A stretch of DNA of 44,398 bases from Comamonadaceae bacterium (GCA_947478725.1 CANJWZ010000037.1:1-44398), one strand, 5' to 3'. Positions 23,988 to 33,304 are shown, numbered from the stretch's first letter. Made by a program: numbers and translations. Notes: generated by a model from the letters alone, not told the origin.

Positions 23988-25599
23988 ATTTGTAGGCGGC
24001 CATGTTGTCTTTGCACCAGCTGATGATCTCGTCTTCGGTCACCTGCCCTTTGAAGGCGGCGCGCAGCACCACCACCGCCTTGACGGACTCGCCCCGGTAC
24101 GCATCGATGGTTGAAATAATGCAGGCTTCCTGTATGGCGGGGTGCTTGAACATCAGCGCCTCCACCTCGGCCGGCCAGACCTTGAAGCCCGAGGCGTTGA
24201 TCATGCGTTTGAGGCGGTCGGTGATGAAAAAGTAGCCCTCCTCGTCCACCCGGCCCAAATCACCGGACCGGAAAAACCGCTTGCCGTCCAGCTCGATGAA
24301 GGCATCCTGCGTGGCGTCAGGCCGCTTCCAGTAGCCCTGAAAGATTTGCGGCCCGTTCATGATGATTTCGCCCTGCTCGCCTTGTGGCACTTCCTTCAGT
24401 GTGGTGGGGTCGATGACGCGCGCGTCAACACTGATGAAGGGCACGCCCAGGCACTGCTGCTTGGTTCTGTCATGCGGGTTGCTGTGGGACGGCGCGGCGG
24501 TTTCCGTCAGGCCGTAGCCTTCTGCGTAGTGCAGGCCGTAGTTGTCGAGCAGGCGCTGCGCCACCGCCTGCGGCATGGCGGCGCCGCCCCCGCCGATGTA
24601 CACCAAGCTGCTGACGTCGAATTTGTTGAAGTTGGGGCTGGCCAACAGGTCAATCACCATGGTCGGTATGTTCGTCCAGTGCGTGACGCGCCAGCGGCTG
24701 ATCAGGTGGCCGGCCAGCTCGCGGTCCCAGCGCGGCATGATGACCAGCGTGGTGCCGCCGTACATCGACGCATGCATGACCGACACCATGCCGGTGATGT
24801 GAAACATCGGCACGACCGACAAAATGACGTTTTCAAAGTTGCTGCTGCCCCAGAGCGCCGTGGCCACCGCGTTGTGCATGATGCTGGCGTGCGTGTGCAT
24901 GCAGCCCTTGGGCAAGCCGGTGGTGCCGCTGGTGTAGGGCAGCACCGCTAGGTCTTGTGGGGTGGCGGTGTGGTCGGGTAACTCAGCCACGCCACCTGAC
25001 AAGGCATCTTTCCAGTTGATCACACTGGCACCATCCATGGCCGGCAGCGCATGCTGGGTGCCCAGCCAGTCACGCCACACATCAGGCATGGCGGCATCGG
25101 GTGCTGACAGGTCAAACGCATCGCTGTAGTGCGTCACGATCATGTGGCTCAAGCGCTCAGCCGGGGCCAGTTGCGCATTGGCCCTGGCCAGCTCGGCCGC
25201 CAGGTCGCCGGAGGTGATGGCGACTTTGGCATCCGGATCGAGGATGTAATGCTTCAGTTCCTCTGCCCGGTTCATCGGGTTCACGGGCACCACCACCGCG
25301 TTGGCCCGCAAAATCGCAAAGTGGGCAATCACCCACTGGGGGCAGTTTTGCAGGTTCAGCAGCACCCGGTCGCCTTTTTGAACCCCCATGCGTGCCAGCG
25401 TGGCGGCGAGTGCCTCGGCTTGGGTCAGCACATCACGGTAAGTGAGCGTGCGGTCAAAAAAGACCAGCGCCGGCTTGTTGGGAAAGCGCAGCGCATTGAT
25501 GGCCAGGTTGTGCCACAGCGATGTGGCGGGCGGCGTGATGCGGCGCGGCAGGCGCTTGGGCCAGATGGCGTAATGACGCTGGTGGGTTGGAAATGACAA
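23893..25599 (-). CDS. Acyl-CoA synthetase (AMP-forming ligase)
   Basis: 568 residues of the ANL superfamily. The phosphate loop is LPYTSGTTGLPKGCMHTHA, the A5 motif is YAEGYGLTETAAPSHSN, and the hinge and C-terminal parts are FFRSGDLGRVDEEGYFFITD, RLKRMINASGFKVWPAEVE and the catalytic Lys in LPKSGAGKVMWRAL. It activates a carboxylate, probably a medium or long fatty acid, as the CoA thioester. The start is a TTG (25597-25599) with GGAG 7 nt upstream; no ATG fits. Its last 31 codons are duplicated at 19794-19888. Confidence 0.9.
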   Translation of the reverse strand: MSFPTHQRHYAIWPKRLPRRITPPATSLWHNLAINALRFPNKPALVFFDRTLTYRDVLTQAEALAATLARMGVQKGDRVLLNLQNCPQWVIAHFAILRANAVVVPVNPMNRAEELKHYILDPDAKVAITSGDLAAELARANAQLAPAERLSHMIVTHYSDAFDLSAPDAAMPDVWRDWLGTQHALPAMDGASVINWKDALSGGVAELPDHTATPQDLAVLPYTSGTTGLPKGCMHTHASIMHNAVATALWGSSNFENVILSVVPMFHITGMVSVMHASMYGGTTLVIMPRWDRELAGHLISRWRVTHWTNIPTMVIDLLASPNFNKFDVSSLVYIGGGGAAMPQAVAQRLLDNYGLHYAEGYGLTETAAPSHSNPHDRTKQQCLGVPFISVDARVIDPTTLKEVPQGEQGEIIMNGPQIFQGYWKRPDATQDAFIELDGKRFFRSGDLGRVDEEGYFFITDRLKRMINASGFKVWPAEVEALMFKHPAIQEACIISTIDAYRGESVKAVVVLRAAFKGQVTEDEIISWCKDNMAAYKYPRVVQFVDALPKSGAGKVMWRALQEAEHAK

Positions 25600-25761
25600 A
25601 AGCGGCTCCAGAAGTTGACGCTAGCCTAACCGGACTTGGGCGCTGACACATCGGGAAAGCTCCTGATAAGCGTGTGTCTCTTGAGGGACGCCGGCAGCGC
25701 TGTTTGGTGACCCGCAAACCCCAGAGCTCAAGCAGTTTTTATCATCGCAGCGCGACTAGGA

Positions 25762-27072
25762 TCAGCGCAAGTTGCCTGTGTGCCCGAATGAAAAGCGCCC
25801 TGGTTGTGGCCACACCGTCAGGCCATGCGGCTCACGCCCGACCTTGACTTTGTCGACCGCTCCGCTGTCGGTCTGAAAGCGGTACACCTCGTTGTCGTAG
25901 CGCCCACCCAGCCACAAGTATTTGCCATCCGCACTGACGTTGCCCATGTCAGGGCTGCCGCCGCCAGGCACAGGCCAGGTCTTGGTCACTTTGCGCGTTG
26001 CAAAATCAATCACGGACACGCTGCCCTTGCCATTGGGCGTGCCGCGAATTTTATTGCTGCCGCGGTTGGCCACGTACATGCTTTTGCCGTCCCGGCTGGG
26101 GTACAAGCCGTGCGCGCCCACGCCTGTCGGTATAAAACCAATTTGCTTGAACGACTCGCCATCGACCACATGCACGCCATCCACCATCATGTCAGCGACG
26201 TAAAAAATCTTGCCATCTGGCGATATGCGCACGTCTTGCGGCATGCCGGGTGTGGTGCAAATGTCTGCGCCGGTCGGGTTGGCCGGGTCGGGAATATAGC
26301 GTGGTTTTTTGCCCGGCGCGGCGATCAGCGCCTGGGCATCAGGCCGGTCAAAGTAGGCGCTGAGCTTGATCGTGTCCACCACTTTTCGGTTCACCAGATC
26401 AATCTTGGTGAGCGAACCATTGAACTCGCAGGTAAACAGCGCAAATTTGCCATCGATTGAAAAGTCTGCGTGGTTGATGCCTGCACATTTGGGGGTCGGA
26501 AGGGTGAACTTCATCGCCATGGTTTTGGCGTCCCTGAAGTCCAGTCGTTTGTAGGCCTCTGCCACCACGATGGCAAATTGGCCATCAGGCGACCAGTACA
26601 GGTTGTACGGGTCATCGACCGGAACCGACTTGCCGGGTTTGCCGGTCTTCGGGTCAATCGGCGTCAGGCTGCCGTCAAGCCGGCCTTCAGCGTTGTTGGC
26701 GACCCAGAGCGTTTTCAGGTCCCAGCTTGGCACGATGTGTTGCGGGTGAACGCCCACCTTGAAGTTGTCGATGACTTTCAGGGTGCTCGGGTCAATCACC
26801 GACACGGTGTTTTCACCCCGGTTGGGCACATAAATACGCTCCAGCGCGCCTGCTGTGTTGGGGCTGAGTTTGATCGATGCGATTTCGCTGTACAGATTGG
26901 TTTTGTCAACCGCTGGCGGCATGCCTGAGTACATATCGAGCACACCTGATGGCATGGGGCCAGGTGGCGGAATGACGGGTTTTTTGTTCGTCGTTTGGGC
27001 CAGGCTCATCGACGCCACTGCCGCACAAGCTAAAACAGTCACCAGGCCAGCTTTCCAATAATTTTTACGCAT
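25762..27072 (-). CDS. Exported YVTN-type beta-propeller protein
   Basis: 436 residues. A signal peptide (MRKNYWKAGLVTVLACAAVA then SMSLAQ) is followed by repeated propeller blades: RIYVPNRGENTVSVIDPSTL, TLWVANNAEGRLDGSLTPID, FYVADMMVDGVHVVDGESFK, MYVANRGSNKIRG and LWLGGRYDNEVYRFQTDSG. YVTN propellers serve as binding or scaffold domains and as part of some periplasmic redox proteins; no catalytic motif is evident. The start is at MRKNYWK; the longer upstream frame has no signal peptide at its start. It follows the creatininase-like gene by 76 nt, so the two are probably co-transcribed. Confidence 0.82.
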   Translation of the reverse strand: MRKNYWKAGLVTVLACAAVASMSLAQTTNKKPVIPPPGPMPSGVLDMYSGMPPAVDKTNLYSEIASIKLSPNTAGALERIYVPNRGENTVSVIDPSTLKVIDNFKVGVHPQHIVPSWDLKTLWVANNAEGRLDGSLTPIDPKTGKPGKSVPVDDPYNLYWSPDGQFAIVVAEAYKRLDFRDAKTMAMKFTLPTPKCAGINHADFSIDGKFALFTCEFNGSLTKIDLVNRKVVDTIKLSAYFDRPDAQALIAAPGKKPRYIPDPANPTGADICTTPGMPQDVRISPDGKIFYVADMMVDGVHVVDGESFKQIGFIPTGVGAHGLYPSRDGKSMYVANRGSNKIRGTPNGKGSVSVIDFATRKVTKTWPVPGGGSPDMGNVSADGKYLWLGGRYDNEVYRFQTDSGAVDKVKVGREPHGLTVWPQPGRFSFGHTGNLR

Positions 27073-27148
27073 GCGAGTATCTTTAAGACTTGAAATGTCA
27101 ATATGGGTTGAACAGCAGAGAAATGTGAGGGAAAGGTCTGGCAGCGCG

Positions 27149-27979
27149 CTAGCGCGGTGCAGTCCTCGCCTTTTTGATGACGTCGACCGTGATTTTAACA
27201 ACGGCATCCACACCCAACTGGCCGTTCGCCGCGTTCGAGGCACGCGGGTCACCCAAAGTTCCTGCCGCCCAGCCGCCGCGCGCCGCCTCTGCAAAGCGCT
27301 CGGGCCTGACCATGCTGGGGTCAATCACCATCAACAAAGACGTGTCTGCTGAACCAGCGTGGGTGCCAATTTCGTTACTGCTCAAGCCCTTGGCCTTGAG
27401 CGCGTCAATATAAGGGCCCTGGGTGCTGCGGTAGTAGTCGGCCACATAGTGAAGGCGCACACTGGTTTTGGCAGCTTCACGGTTGAACTGCGCCGCTACC
27501 GCAGCCAGTGCTTTTTGGTAATTACCGCTGTCGCCCAGCAGAACGATGTCGGTAAAGCCATGCTTTTTAAAGCTGCGGGCTGTGCCCAGCAAGATGTTTT
27601 TAAACGTGTCTTCTGAAATGGAAATCGTGCCGGCAAAGCCCATGTGCTCGGTTGGTGGGTCAATGTTGCCCTCTGGGGTGTAACTCAGCACCGGGGCCAC
27701 CAGCGCGTTACCCAAAGACGCTGCGATCTTGCCGGCCAGTGCCTTGGCCCGAACATTGTGTTTGCCAATGGCCATGTGCGGGCCATTTTGTTCAGTACCG
27801 CCTATGGGAATCAGGACAGTTGTCTTGCCTGCGTTGAGTGCGGCGCTGACTTCTTGCGTGGTCAACTCTTCAAGGTAAACGCTGTTTTGGGCCAATGCCA
27901 TGCCCTGCGCGCACAAAGTCAGCATCCCCAGCATCCACAGCATCCATTTCCCAGCGACTAACCAACGACTTTTCGGCAT
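27149..27979 (-). CDS. Exported creatininase-family protein
   Basis: 276 residues. The N-terminus MPKSRWLVAGKWMLWMLGML then TLCAQGMALAQ is a signal peptide, unusual for a mostly cytoplasmic family. The metal-site region reads IPIGGTEQNGPHMAIGKHN (usual form GATEQHGPHLPLGTD), then LLGDSGNYQ (usual NGHGGN) and THAGSADTSLLM (usual HAGExETS), so several ligand positions are altered. It belongs to a divergent subfamily; an amidohydrolase activity is possible but unproven. I chose Met at 27979 because the signal peptide starts there. Confidence 0.75.
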   Translation of the reverse strand: MPKSRWLVAGKWMLWMLGMLTLCAQGMALAQNSVYLEELTTQEVSAALNAGKTTVLIPIGGTEQNGPHMAIGKHNVRAKALAGKIAASLGNALVAPVLSYTPEGNIDPPTEHMGFAGTISISEDTFKNILLGTARSFKKHGFTDIVLLGDSGNYQKALAAVAAQFNREAAKTSVRLHYVADYYRSTQGPYIDALKAKGLSSNEIGTHAGSADTSLLMVIDPSMVRPERFAEAARGGWAAGTLGDPRASNAANGQLGVDAVVKITVDVIKKARTAPR

Positions 27980-28071
27980 GCCTGCTCCAACCCAAAACCA
28001 CCATTGTCGCTGGCGACCGCATCGCTCACCGCTTCCCGGCACAATCAGCAACTCCTTTTGCTAATGGTGAC

Positions 28072-29205
28072 ATGCCCCGTATCCTTTATTTTTTTGCCCT
28101 GTGTAACCTGGTGATTGGCAGCGGCGCGTTTGTCCTCAGTGGCATTTTGCAGCCGCTTTCCCGTGAACTGGGCATCAGTGTTGCAGCCTCAGGGCAGGTC
28201 ATGACGGCCTACGCCATCGCCACTGCCGTGCTGGCACCCGTGTTGATTTTTCTCACGGCCAAGTGGCCACGCAAACGTGCCATTCAACTGGGCTTGGCCC
28301 TGTTTGCCGCCGGTAATCTGGTGTCCGCCCTGGCGAGCAGCCTGAGCGTGCTGATGGCAGGGCGGGTGCTGATGGGTGCCGGTGCGATGTTTACCGCAGC
28401 GGTGTCCGCCTATGCCGTGACGCTGGTCGCGCCGGCCTTGCGCGGCCGAGCTTTGTCGACCGTTTTTCTGGGCATGAGCATCAGTTACGCGGTGGCTTTG
28501 CCGATGGGTGCCTGGCTGGGCTTTGAATACGGCTGGCACACCCCCGTGTGGCTGTGCGCCGCCGCCAGTCTGGCCGCGTTGCTGGCTGCTTCGGTGCTGC
28601 TGCCCAAGGGCGTGGTCACCGAGAGCGCCAGTCTTGCAGACTTTAGGTCTGCCGCCCGCCAAAGCGCCGTGCTACGCGTGTGGTTGCGTACCCTGCTGTT
28701 TTTTATTGCCATCTTCAGCGTGTTTGCCTATGTGGGCCCGGTGCTGCTGGCATTGAATGCCATGAGCCCGACACTGCTGTCGGTGGTGCTCGCCATTTTT
28801 GGCCTGGCAGGCATTGCGGGCACCTTGCTGGGTGGCTGGGCCACCGATCGGTTTGGCTCGCTGCTGACCATCGCCATCCAACTCGTGGTGCTTTTCCTCA
28901 TGATGTGCATGCTGCCTCTGACGCAGGACCATCTGATGGCGACCATAGTGACGCTGGTGGTGTGGGGTATGGCAGGTTTTGGCTTGACTGCCCCACAGCA
29001 AAGCCGCCTGGTTCATCTGTCCCCTGCCCAGGCACCGTTGTTGATCAGCCTGAACAGCTCGATGCTGTATGCGGGCACGGCGCTTGGTACGGTCGTCAGT
29101 GGGGCGCTCATCGACAGCGTCGGCCTGGCCCAACTGGGCTGGGTAGGCGCACCCTTTGCACTGGCCGCTTTGCTGACTGTGGCATTTGACCGTTCACGCC
29201 ATTAA
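28072..29205 (+). CDS. MFS transporter (AraJ/CmlA-like efflux type)
   Basis: 377 residues with about 12 hydrophobic segments. Family signs are SRELGISVAASGQVMTAYAI, the motif A-like loop TAKWPRKRAIQLGLALFAAG and GRVLMGAGAMFTAAVSAYAV. Proteins of this subfamily export drugs or sugars; the substrate is unknown. The start is the ATG at 28072, where MPRILYFFALCNLVIGSGAF leads into the first helix; the frame is open further upstream into the divergent gene. Its stop overlaps that of the convergent EamA gene. Confidence 0.86.
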   Translation: MPRILYFFALCNLVIGSGAFVLSGILQPLSRELGISVAASGQVMTAYAIATAVLAPVLIFLTAKWPRKRAIQLGLALFAAGNLVSALASSLSVLMAGRVLMGAGAMFTAAVSAYAVTLVAPALRGRALSTVFLGMSISYAVALPMGAWLGFEYGWHTPVWLCAAASLAALLAASVLLPKGVVTESASLADFRSAARQSAVLRVWLRTLLFFIAIFSVFAYVGPVLLALNAMSPTLLSVVLAIFGLAGIAGTLLGGWATDRFGSLLTIAIQLVVLFLMMCMLPLTQDHLMATIVTLVVWGMAGFGLTAPQQSRLVHLSPAQAPLLISLNSSMLYAGTALGTVVSGALIDSVGLAQLGWVGAPFALAALLTVAFDRSRH

Positions 29206-30278
29206 TGCGGGTGGCGGTGGTGGGCATCTGGAAAGTGCGCGTGGCGGTGCTTTAAAGGCGCATGGCTGTGGCGATGCGCGTGCGCCTGACCAGGTAGCGA
29301 AGTGCTGTCCGCACCATGCGCATGCTGGTGGTGCTCGTCGTGCGTGTGGGCGTGCTCGTGCATCATGGCTTCATGTTCATGTTCATGCGAGTGGTCTTCT
29401 GTCACATGCAGCCACACCCCCAGCCCCATCAAAGCACTGGCCAGGCCCAGCTGCCAGCTCAAGGGTTCTGCAAAAAACACGACCGAGATGACCGCCCCCA
29501 CAAACGGAGCCGTTGAAAAATAGGCCCCCGCGCGTGACGCCCCCAAGTGCCGCAAGGCCACCACAAAAAGCGCAAGACTGACACCATAGGCGAAAAAACC
29601 GACGGCCATCGCAGCACCAACCCCTGGCAGCGAAGGCCAGGCCGCCCCCAGCAAGAACGCCAGCATCAAATTGCTCAGGCCCGCCGACAGGCCCTTGATG
29701 CAAGCGATCCATGAGGCGTCCACATGCGCCACCTTGCGCGTCAGGTTGTTGTCCAGCGCCCAAAAAGCGCAGGCCAGCACAATCGCCAGGGCTGGCCAAA
29801 GCTGCGCAGGCTCGATTCCAGTCGGCAGGGTCTCAAACGGCCAGCCCAGCAGCAGCGCCCCAGCCACAATCAGCACCATGCCCGCCACAATCCGGCGACC
29901 CAAATGTTCCTTGAAAAGCGTCCATGCCAGCAGTGTGGTCAGCACGGCTTCAGCGTTCAGCAGCAACGACGCATAACTAGCCGGCAAGCCAGAAAGCCCA
30001 AACATCAACAGCACGGGCGCCGCCCCACCACCGCAGACCACAGCAGCCGACAGCCACAGTGCCTCAATCCGCCCCAGGTGGGGGCGCGGCAACTTTTTAA
30101 GCCTGCGGTAAACCAGCAAGCCCAAGCCAGAGCCAGCGTAAAGCAGCCCGGCCAGCAGCCACGGACTGACCTGGCCCAAAAGGCTTTTGGCCAGCGGTGT
30201 GCCGGCACCAAACAAAAAAGCAGATGCCAGCGCTGCCCATAGCCCGATATTTCCCGCGTTCAAACCTGTTATTTTCAA
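29202..30278 (-). CDS. EamA/DMT-family transporter with a histidine-rich tail
   Basis: 358 residues. Ten hydrophobic helices in two EamA repeats (AALASAFLFGAGTPLAKSLL, LLLNAEAVLTTLLAWTLFKE, ALAIVLACAFWALDNNLTRK, APFVGAVISVVFFAEPLSW) fill residues 1-291. Residues 292-358 form an extreme tail with 23 His among 67 residues (DHSHEHEHEAMMHEHAHTHD and HAHRHSHAP as examples). This suggests binding or export of a transition metal such as Ni, Co or Zn. A decayed CDF metal exporter gene is divergent from it, which supports a metal role. Confidence 0.88.
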   Translation of the reverse strand: MKITGLNAGNIGLWAALASAFLFGAGTPLAKSLLGQVSPWLLAGLLYAGSGLGLLVYRRLKKLPRPHLGRIEALWLSAAVVCGGGAAPVLLMFGLSGLPASYASLLLNAEAVLTTLLAWTLFKEHLGRRIVAGMVLIVAGALLLGWPFETLPTGIEPAQLWPALAIVLACAFWALDNNLTRKVAHVDASWIACIKGLSAGLSNLMLAFLLGAAWPSLPGVGAAMAVGFFAYGVSLALFVVALRHLGASRAGAYFSTAPFVGAVISVVFFAEPLSWQLGLASALMGLGVWLHVTEDHSHEHEHEAMMHEHAHTHDEHHQHAHGADSTSLPGQAHAHRHSHAPLKHRHAHFPDAHHRHPH

Positions 30279-30343
30279 GGTACTCGACCTTCAAGTGGGT
30301 TTCAGGTTTCCAATCATGCCATCGATTGAAAATGAAAGAAGAC

Positions 30344-30589
30344 ATGTCAGCCCATTGCGACCACCATCATGAACCGAATGTCCGACGCGCCAGCAGCCCG
30401 CGCTACCGCAAGATTTTGTGGGCGGCGCTCAGCATCAACCTGGCGATGTTTGGCATTGAAATTGGCGCGGGTTTCAAGTCCGGCTCGGTTTCTTTGCTGG
30501 CAGATGCGATTGATTTTTTTGGCGATGCAGCCAACTACGGCGTGTCGGTGGTCAAACAGGCCGTGAGCGAGCTCAAGCACACGGATTGA
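30344..30589 (+). pseudogene. Truncated CDF-family cation efflux gene
   Basis: 81 residues. MSAHCDHHHEPNVRRASSPR then ILWAALSINLAMFGIEIGAG and SVSLLADAIDFFGDAANYGV is the His-rich N-terminus and first two helices of a cation diffusion facilitator, including the LADAIDFFGD metal-site helix. After NYGVS the sequence leaves the family (VVKQAVSELKHTD) and stops; a full protein has about 200-300 residues. AAGAAG precedes the ATG. The remaining four helices are gone, so it cannot transport. Confidence 0.8.
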
Positions 30590-30599
30590 AAAGCCAAGG

Positions 30600-30818
30600 T
30601 CGGAGCTGATACAGCCGCCGTTGCTACCGGGTCGGGACAGCGACATTCGTGCCGGATTTGATGTCCTGTGCGAACAACTCGGCCTGCGCTATCAGGTGCT
30701 GGCCGAGGTGGTGCAAGATGAACTGCGCAGCGGCAAGCTGCAAGAATATTGTGTGGTGCCGCCGCGGCTGAAAACACTGTTGAGGCGGTCAGAAGCCCAG
30801 GTGCTGGGCTCGACTTAA
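30600..30818 (+). pseudogene. Remnant of a LysR-family (NhaR-like) regulator, effector domain
   Basis: The frame reads SELIQPPLLPGRDSDIRAGF, DVLCEQLGLRYQVLAEV, VQDELRSGKLQEYCVVP and PRLKTLLRRSEAQVLGST. These pieces match in order the effector domain of NhaR-like LysR regulators, but the stretches between AEV and VQDEL and between VVP and PRLKT are missing, and no DNA-binding domain precedes. I judge it an eroded gene. Its stop shares TTAA with the convergent DUF1415 gene. Confidence 0.6.
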
Positions 30819-31351
30819 AACCCTAACGATTTCCAACCCGCATGACCGAGCTTTTCCAGCGTCGCGATGTTGGCTTCAAAAATCGCATCGGCCTGCGGGA
30901 AGGCCTCAAGCGCACGTTCAACACTGTCTTCACGCAGCAAATGCAATATGGCAAACGGCGCACGGTTGGTGTAGTTGCTGATCTCGTCAAGCTCAGTCCC
31001 GTCAAACTGGAACTGCGGATGAAAGCTGGCCAGCTGGATCACACCTTCCAGCCCGTGTTCATCGACCACGCCTTCGGCTACTTCAAGAAAGTCATTGAAG
31101 TCCAAAAAGTCTTCAAACAGCGTGGGGTGAATCAGCAGCGTGGTGTCGATCTCGCTGGCGGGTGTGGCCACCAGCAAGTCAAGCTCACGGTCCAGCTCTT
31201 CCAGCAAGTCATCGGCATGACGTGCCTTGCTGACGACAAGGCGCACCTGATTTTTGACGTAGACGGCCTTGGCAAATGGGCAAAGGTTCAGGCCAATCAC
31301 GGCGGCCTCTAACCAGTGCCTCGTTTTTTCAAGAACTTCGTCGTCAGTCAT
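30815..31351 (-). CDS. DUF1415 domain protein
   Basis: 178 residues spanning the whole DUF1415 family: VLEKTRHWLEAAVIGLNLCP followed by FAKAVYVKNQVRLVVSKARH, then TTLLIHPTLFEDFLDFNDFL, GVIQLASFHPQFQFDG and NYTNRAPFAILHLLREDSVE. No catalytic activity is known to me for this family. The NLCPFAK cysteine and the FHPQFQF block are its most conserved parts. It lies 11 nt downstream of ettA on the same strand and is probably co-transcribed. Confidence 0.85.
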   Translation of the reverse strand: MTDDEVLEKTRHWLEAAVIGLNLCPFAKAVYVKNQVRLVVSKARHADDLLEELDRELDLLVATPASEIDTTLLIHPTLFEDFLDFNDFLEVAEGVVDEHGLEGVIQLASFHPQFQFDGTELDEISNYTNRAPFAILHLLREDSVERALEAFPQADAIFEANIATLEKLGHAGWKSLGF

Positions 31352-31362
31352 TGAGCACCAGA

Positions 31363-33024
31363 TTATTTCAAGGCTTTGTAACGCATGCGCTTTGGTTTTG
31401 CGCCCTCTTCACCCAATCGTTTCTTTTTGTCCGCTTCATATTCCTGATAGTTGCCATCAAAGAACGTCCATTGGCTATCACCTTCTGCCGCCAGAATGTG
31501 CGTGGCAATGCGGTCAAGAAACCACCGGTCGTGGCTGATGACCATCACCGAGCCCGCAAATTCCAGCAGCGCATCTTCGAGCGCGCGCAGGGTTTCAACG
31601 TCCAGGTCGTTTGATGGCTCGTCAAGCATCAGCACATTGCCGCCAGCAATCAGTGTTTTGGCCAGGTGCAAGCGCCCACGCTCACCACCTGACAGCGTAC
31701 CGACGCGCTTTTGCTGGTCACCGCCGTTGAAGTTGAAGCGGCCTGCATACGCGCGGCTAGGCATCTGAAACTTGCCGACGTTCAAAATATCCAAGCCGCC
31801 CGAGATGTCTTCCCACACCGTCTTTTCATTCGCCAAATCGTCACGGTTCTGGTCAACGAAGGCCATGCGCACGGTCGCGCCCTTGATGACTTCGCCGCTG
31901 TCTGGCAACTCTTTGCCGGCGATCAATTTGAAGAGCGTTGACTTGCCGGCACCGTTCGGGCCGATGATGCCGACAATCGCGCCCGCTGGCACGGTGAAGC
32001 TCAAATCATCCATCAGCACCCGGTCGCCGAATGATTTGGTGACGTTTTTAAATTCAATGACCTGGGCACCCAGACGCTCGGCTACCGGGATAAAAATCTC
32101 GTTGGTTTCAACACGCTTTTGGTATTCAAAATCGCTGAGTTCCTCAAACCGTGCCAGACGGGACTTGCTCTTGGCCTGGCGCGCTTTCGGGTTTTGGCGT
32201 GACCATTCCAGCTCTTTCTTTAGGGCCTTGGCGCGGGCTTCTTCGCCTTTTTGCTCTTGCGCCAGGCGTTCGCCCTTCTGGTCGAGCCAGCTGCTGTAAT
32301 TGCCCTTCCACGGAATGCCATGGCCACGGTCAAGTTCCAGAATCCACTCGGCTGCGTTGTCCAGAAAGTAGCGGTCGTGGGTGATGGCCACCACGGTGCC
32401 GCTAAAGCGCTGTAAAAACTGCTCCAGCCAATCGACTGATTCAGCGTCCAGGTGGTTGGTGGGTTCGTCAAGCAGCAACATGTCAGGCTTACTCAGCAAC
32501 AGGCGGCAAAGTGCCACACGGCGCTTTTCACCACCCGACAGCAGGCCGATTTTGGCGTCCCATGGCGGCAGACGCAAAGCGTCGGCAGCAATTTCCAGCT
32601 GGTGTTCGGAATCGGTGCCTGCGGTGGCAATGATGGCTTCAAGCCTGGCTTGCTCGGCGGCCAGCGCATCAAAGTCAGCGTCGGGTTCGCCATAAGCGGT
32701 GTACACGGCTTCCAGCAAACCCTTGGCGGCAAACACCGCACCCATACCGTCTTCGACGCTTTCACGCACGGTGTGCTCGTCGTTCAGCTTGGGTTCTTGC
32801 GGCAGGTAGCCGATGTTCAGGCCCGGCATCGGGGTGGCTTCGCCTTCGATTTCCTTGTCAATACCCGCCATGATTTTGAGCAGCGTCGACTTGCCAGAGC
32901 CGTTCAAGCCCAGCATGCCGATCTTGGCGCCGGGGAAGAAGCTGAGCGACACATCTTTCAAAATGTGGCGTTTGGGCGGCACAATTTTGCCGACCTTGTT
33001 CATGGTAAATACGTACTGAGCCAT
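31363..33024 (-). CDS. ettA: Energy-dependent translational throttle protein EttA (ABC-F)
   Basis: 553 residues with two ABC domains and no membrane part. Domain 1: Walker A GLNGSGKST, signature LSGGEKRRV, Walker B LLLDEPTNHLD. Domain 2: GPNGAGKST, LSGGERGRLHLAKTL and LMLDEPSNDLD. The linker between them and the arm (GIPWKGNYSSWLDQKGERLA) match EttA. It binds the ribosomal E site and gates the first peptide bond according to ATP/ADP ratio. MAQYVFTMNKVGKIVPPKR is the normal N-terminus. Confidence 0.94.
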   Translation of the reverse strand: MAQYVFTMNKVGKIVPPKRHILKDVSLSFFPGAKIGMLGLNGSGKSTLLKIMAGIDKEIEGEATPMPGLNIGYLPQEPKLNDEHTVRESVEDGMGAVFAAKGLLEAVYTAYGEPDADFDALAAEQARLEAIIATAGTDSEHQLEIAADALRLPPWDAKIGLLSGGEKRRVALCRLLLSKPDMLLLDEPTNHLDAESVDWLEQFLQRFSGTVVAITHDRYFLDNAAEWILELDRGHGIPWKGNYSSWLDQKGERLAQEQKGEEARAKALKKELEWSRQNPKARQAKSKSRLARFEELSDFEYQKRVETNEIFIPVAERLGAQVIEFKNVTKSFGDRVLMDDLSFTVPAGAIVGIIGPNGAGKSTLFKLIAGKELPDSGEVIKGATVRMAFVDQNRDDLANEKTVWEDISGGLDILNVGKFQMPSRAYAGRFNFNGGDQQKRVGTLSGGERGRLHLAKTLIAGGNVLMLDEPSNDLDVETLRALEDALLEFAGSVMVISHDRWFLDRIATHILAAEGDSQWTFFDGNYQEYEADKKKRLGEEGAKPKRMRYKALK

Positions 33025-33304
33025 TGGTAATCGTCTTTAGAAGTGTAAAAAAGCGGAGCGTGGGCGGCGGGTGTTTGACAGCCCTTTTTTGCTCATAACC
33101 CTCTATTATCGTTCCGTGAGACAATATTGTGGTTGCAGGCTCCAGTTACTCGCAACATTTGGGCACTTTTCGGGCTTGTTATTCCAAACATCCCGCACAA
33201 GTTTTCTGGCCCGATTTTTTGACCCCATCTGCCTATCACTGGCGGGTCGCTCTTGAAACAGAGCACCCAACAGGCCGATCAAAAGCGCTTTGACGCGCAT
33301 TACC
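33025..33304. other. Divergent ettA-rhlE intergenic region
   Basis: No gene seen in 280 nt. It includes TTGACA (33075-33080) and TATTAT (33104-33109), but spaced 23 nt, too far for a standard promoter, and a perfect palindrome ACAATATTGT (33121-33130). If rhlE is transcribed from near here its leader would be about 190 nt, long enough to hold a structured cold-shock type 5' region. Confidence 0.4.

Noticed and set aside
30600..30818. Intact small regulator gene
   Set aside because: It lacks a DNA-binding domain and joins non-adjacent parts of the LysR effector domain. The only in-frame start is a TTG without a ribosome binding site.
33075..33109. TTGACA and TATTAT as an rhlE promoter
   Set aside because: The 23-nt spacing is too long for sigma-70, and no better -35 for this -10 was found.
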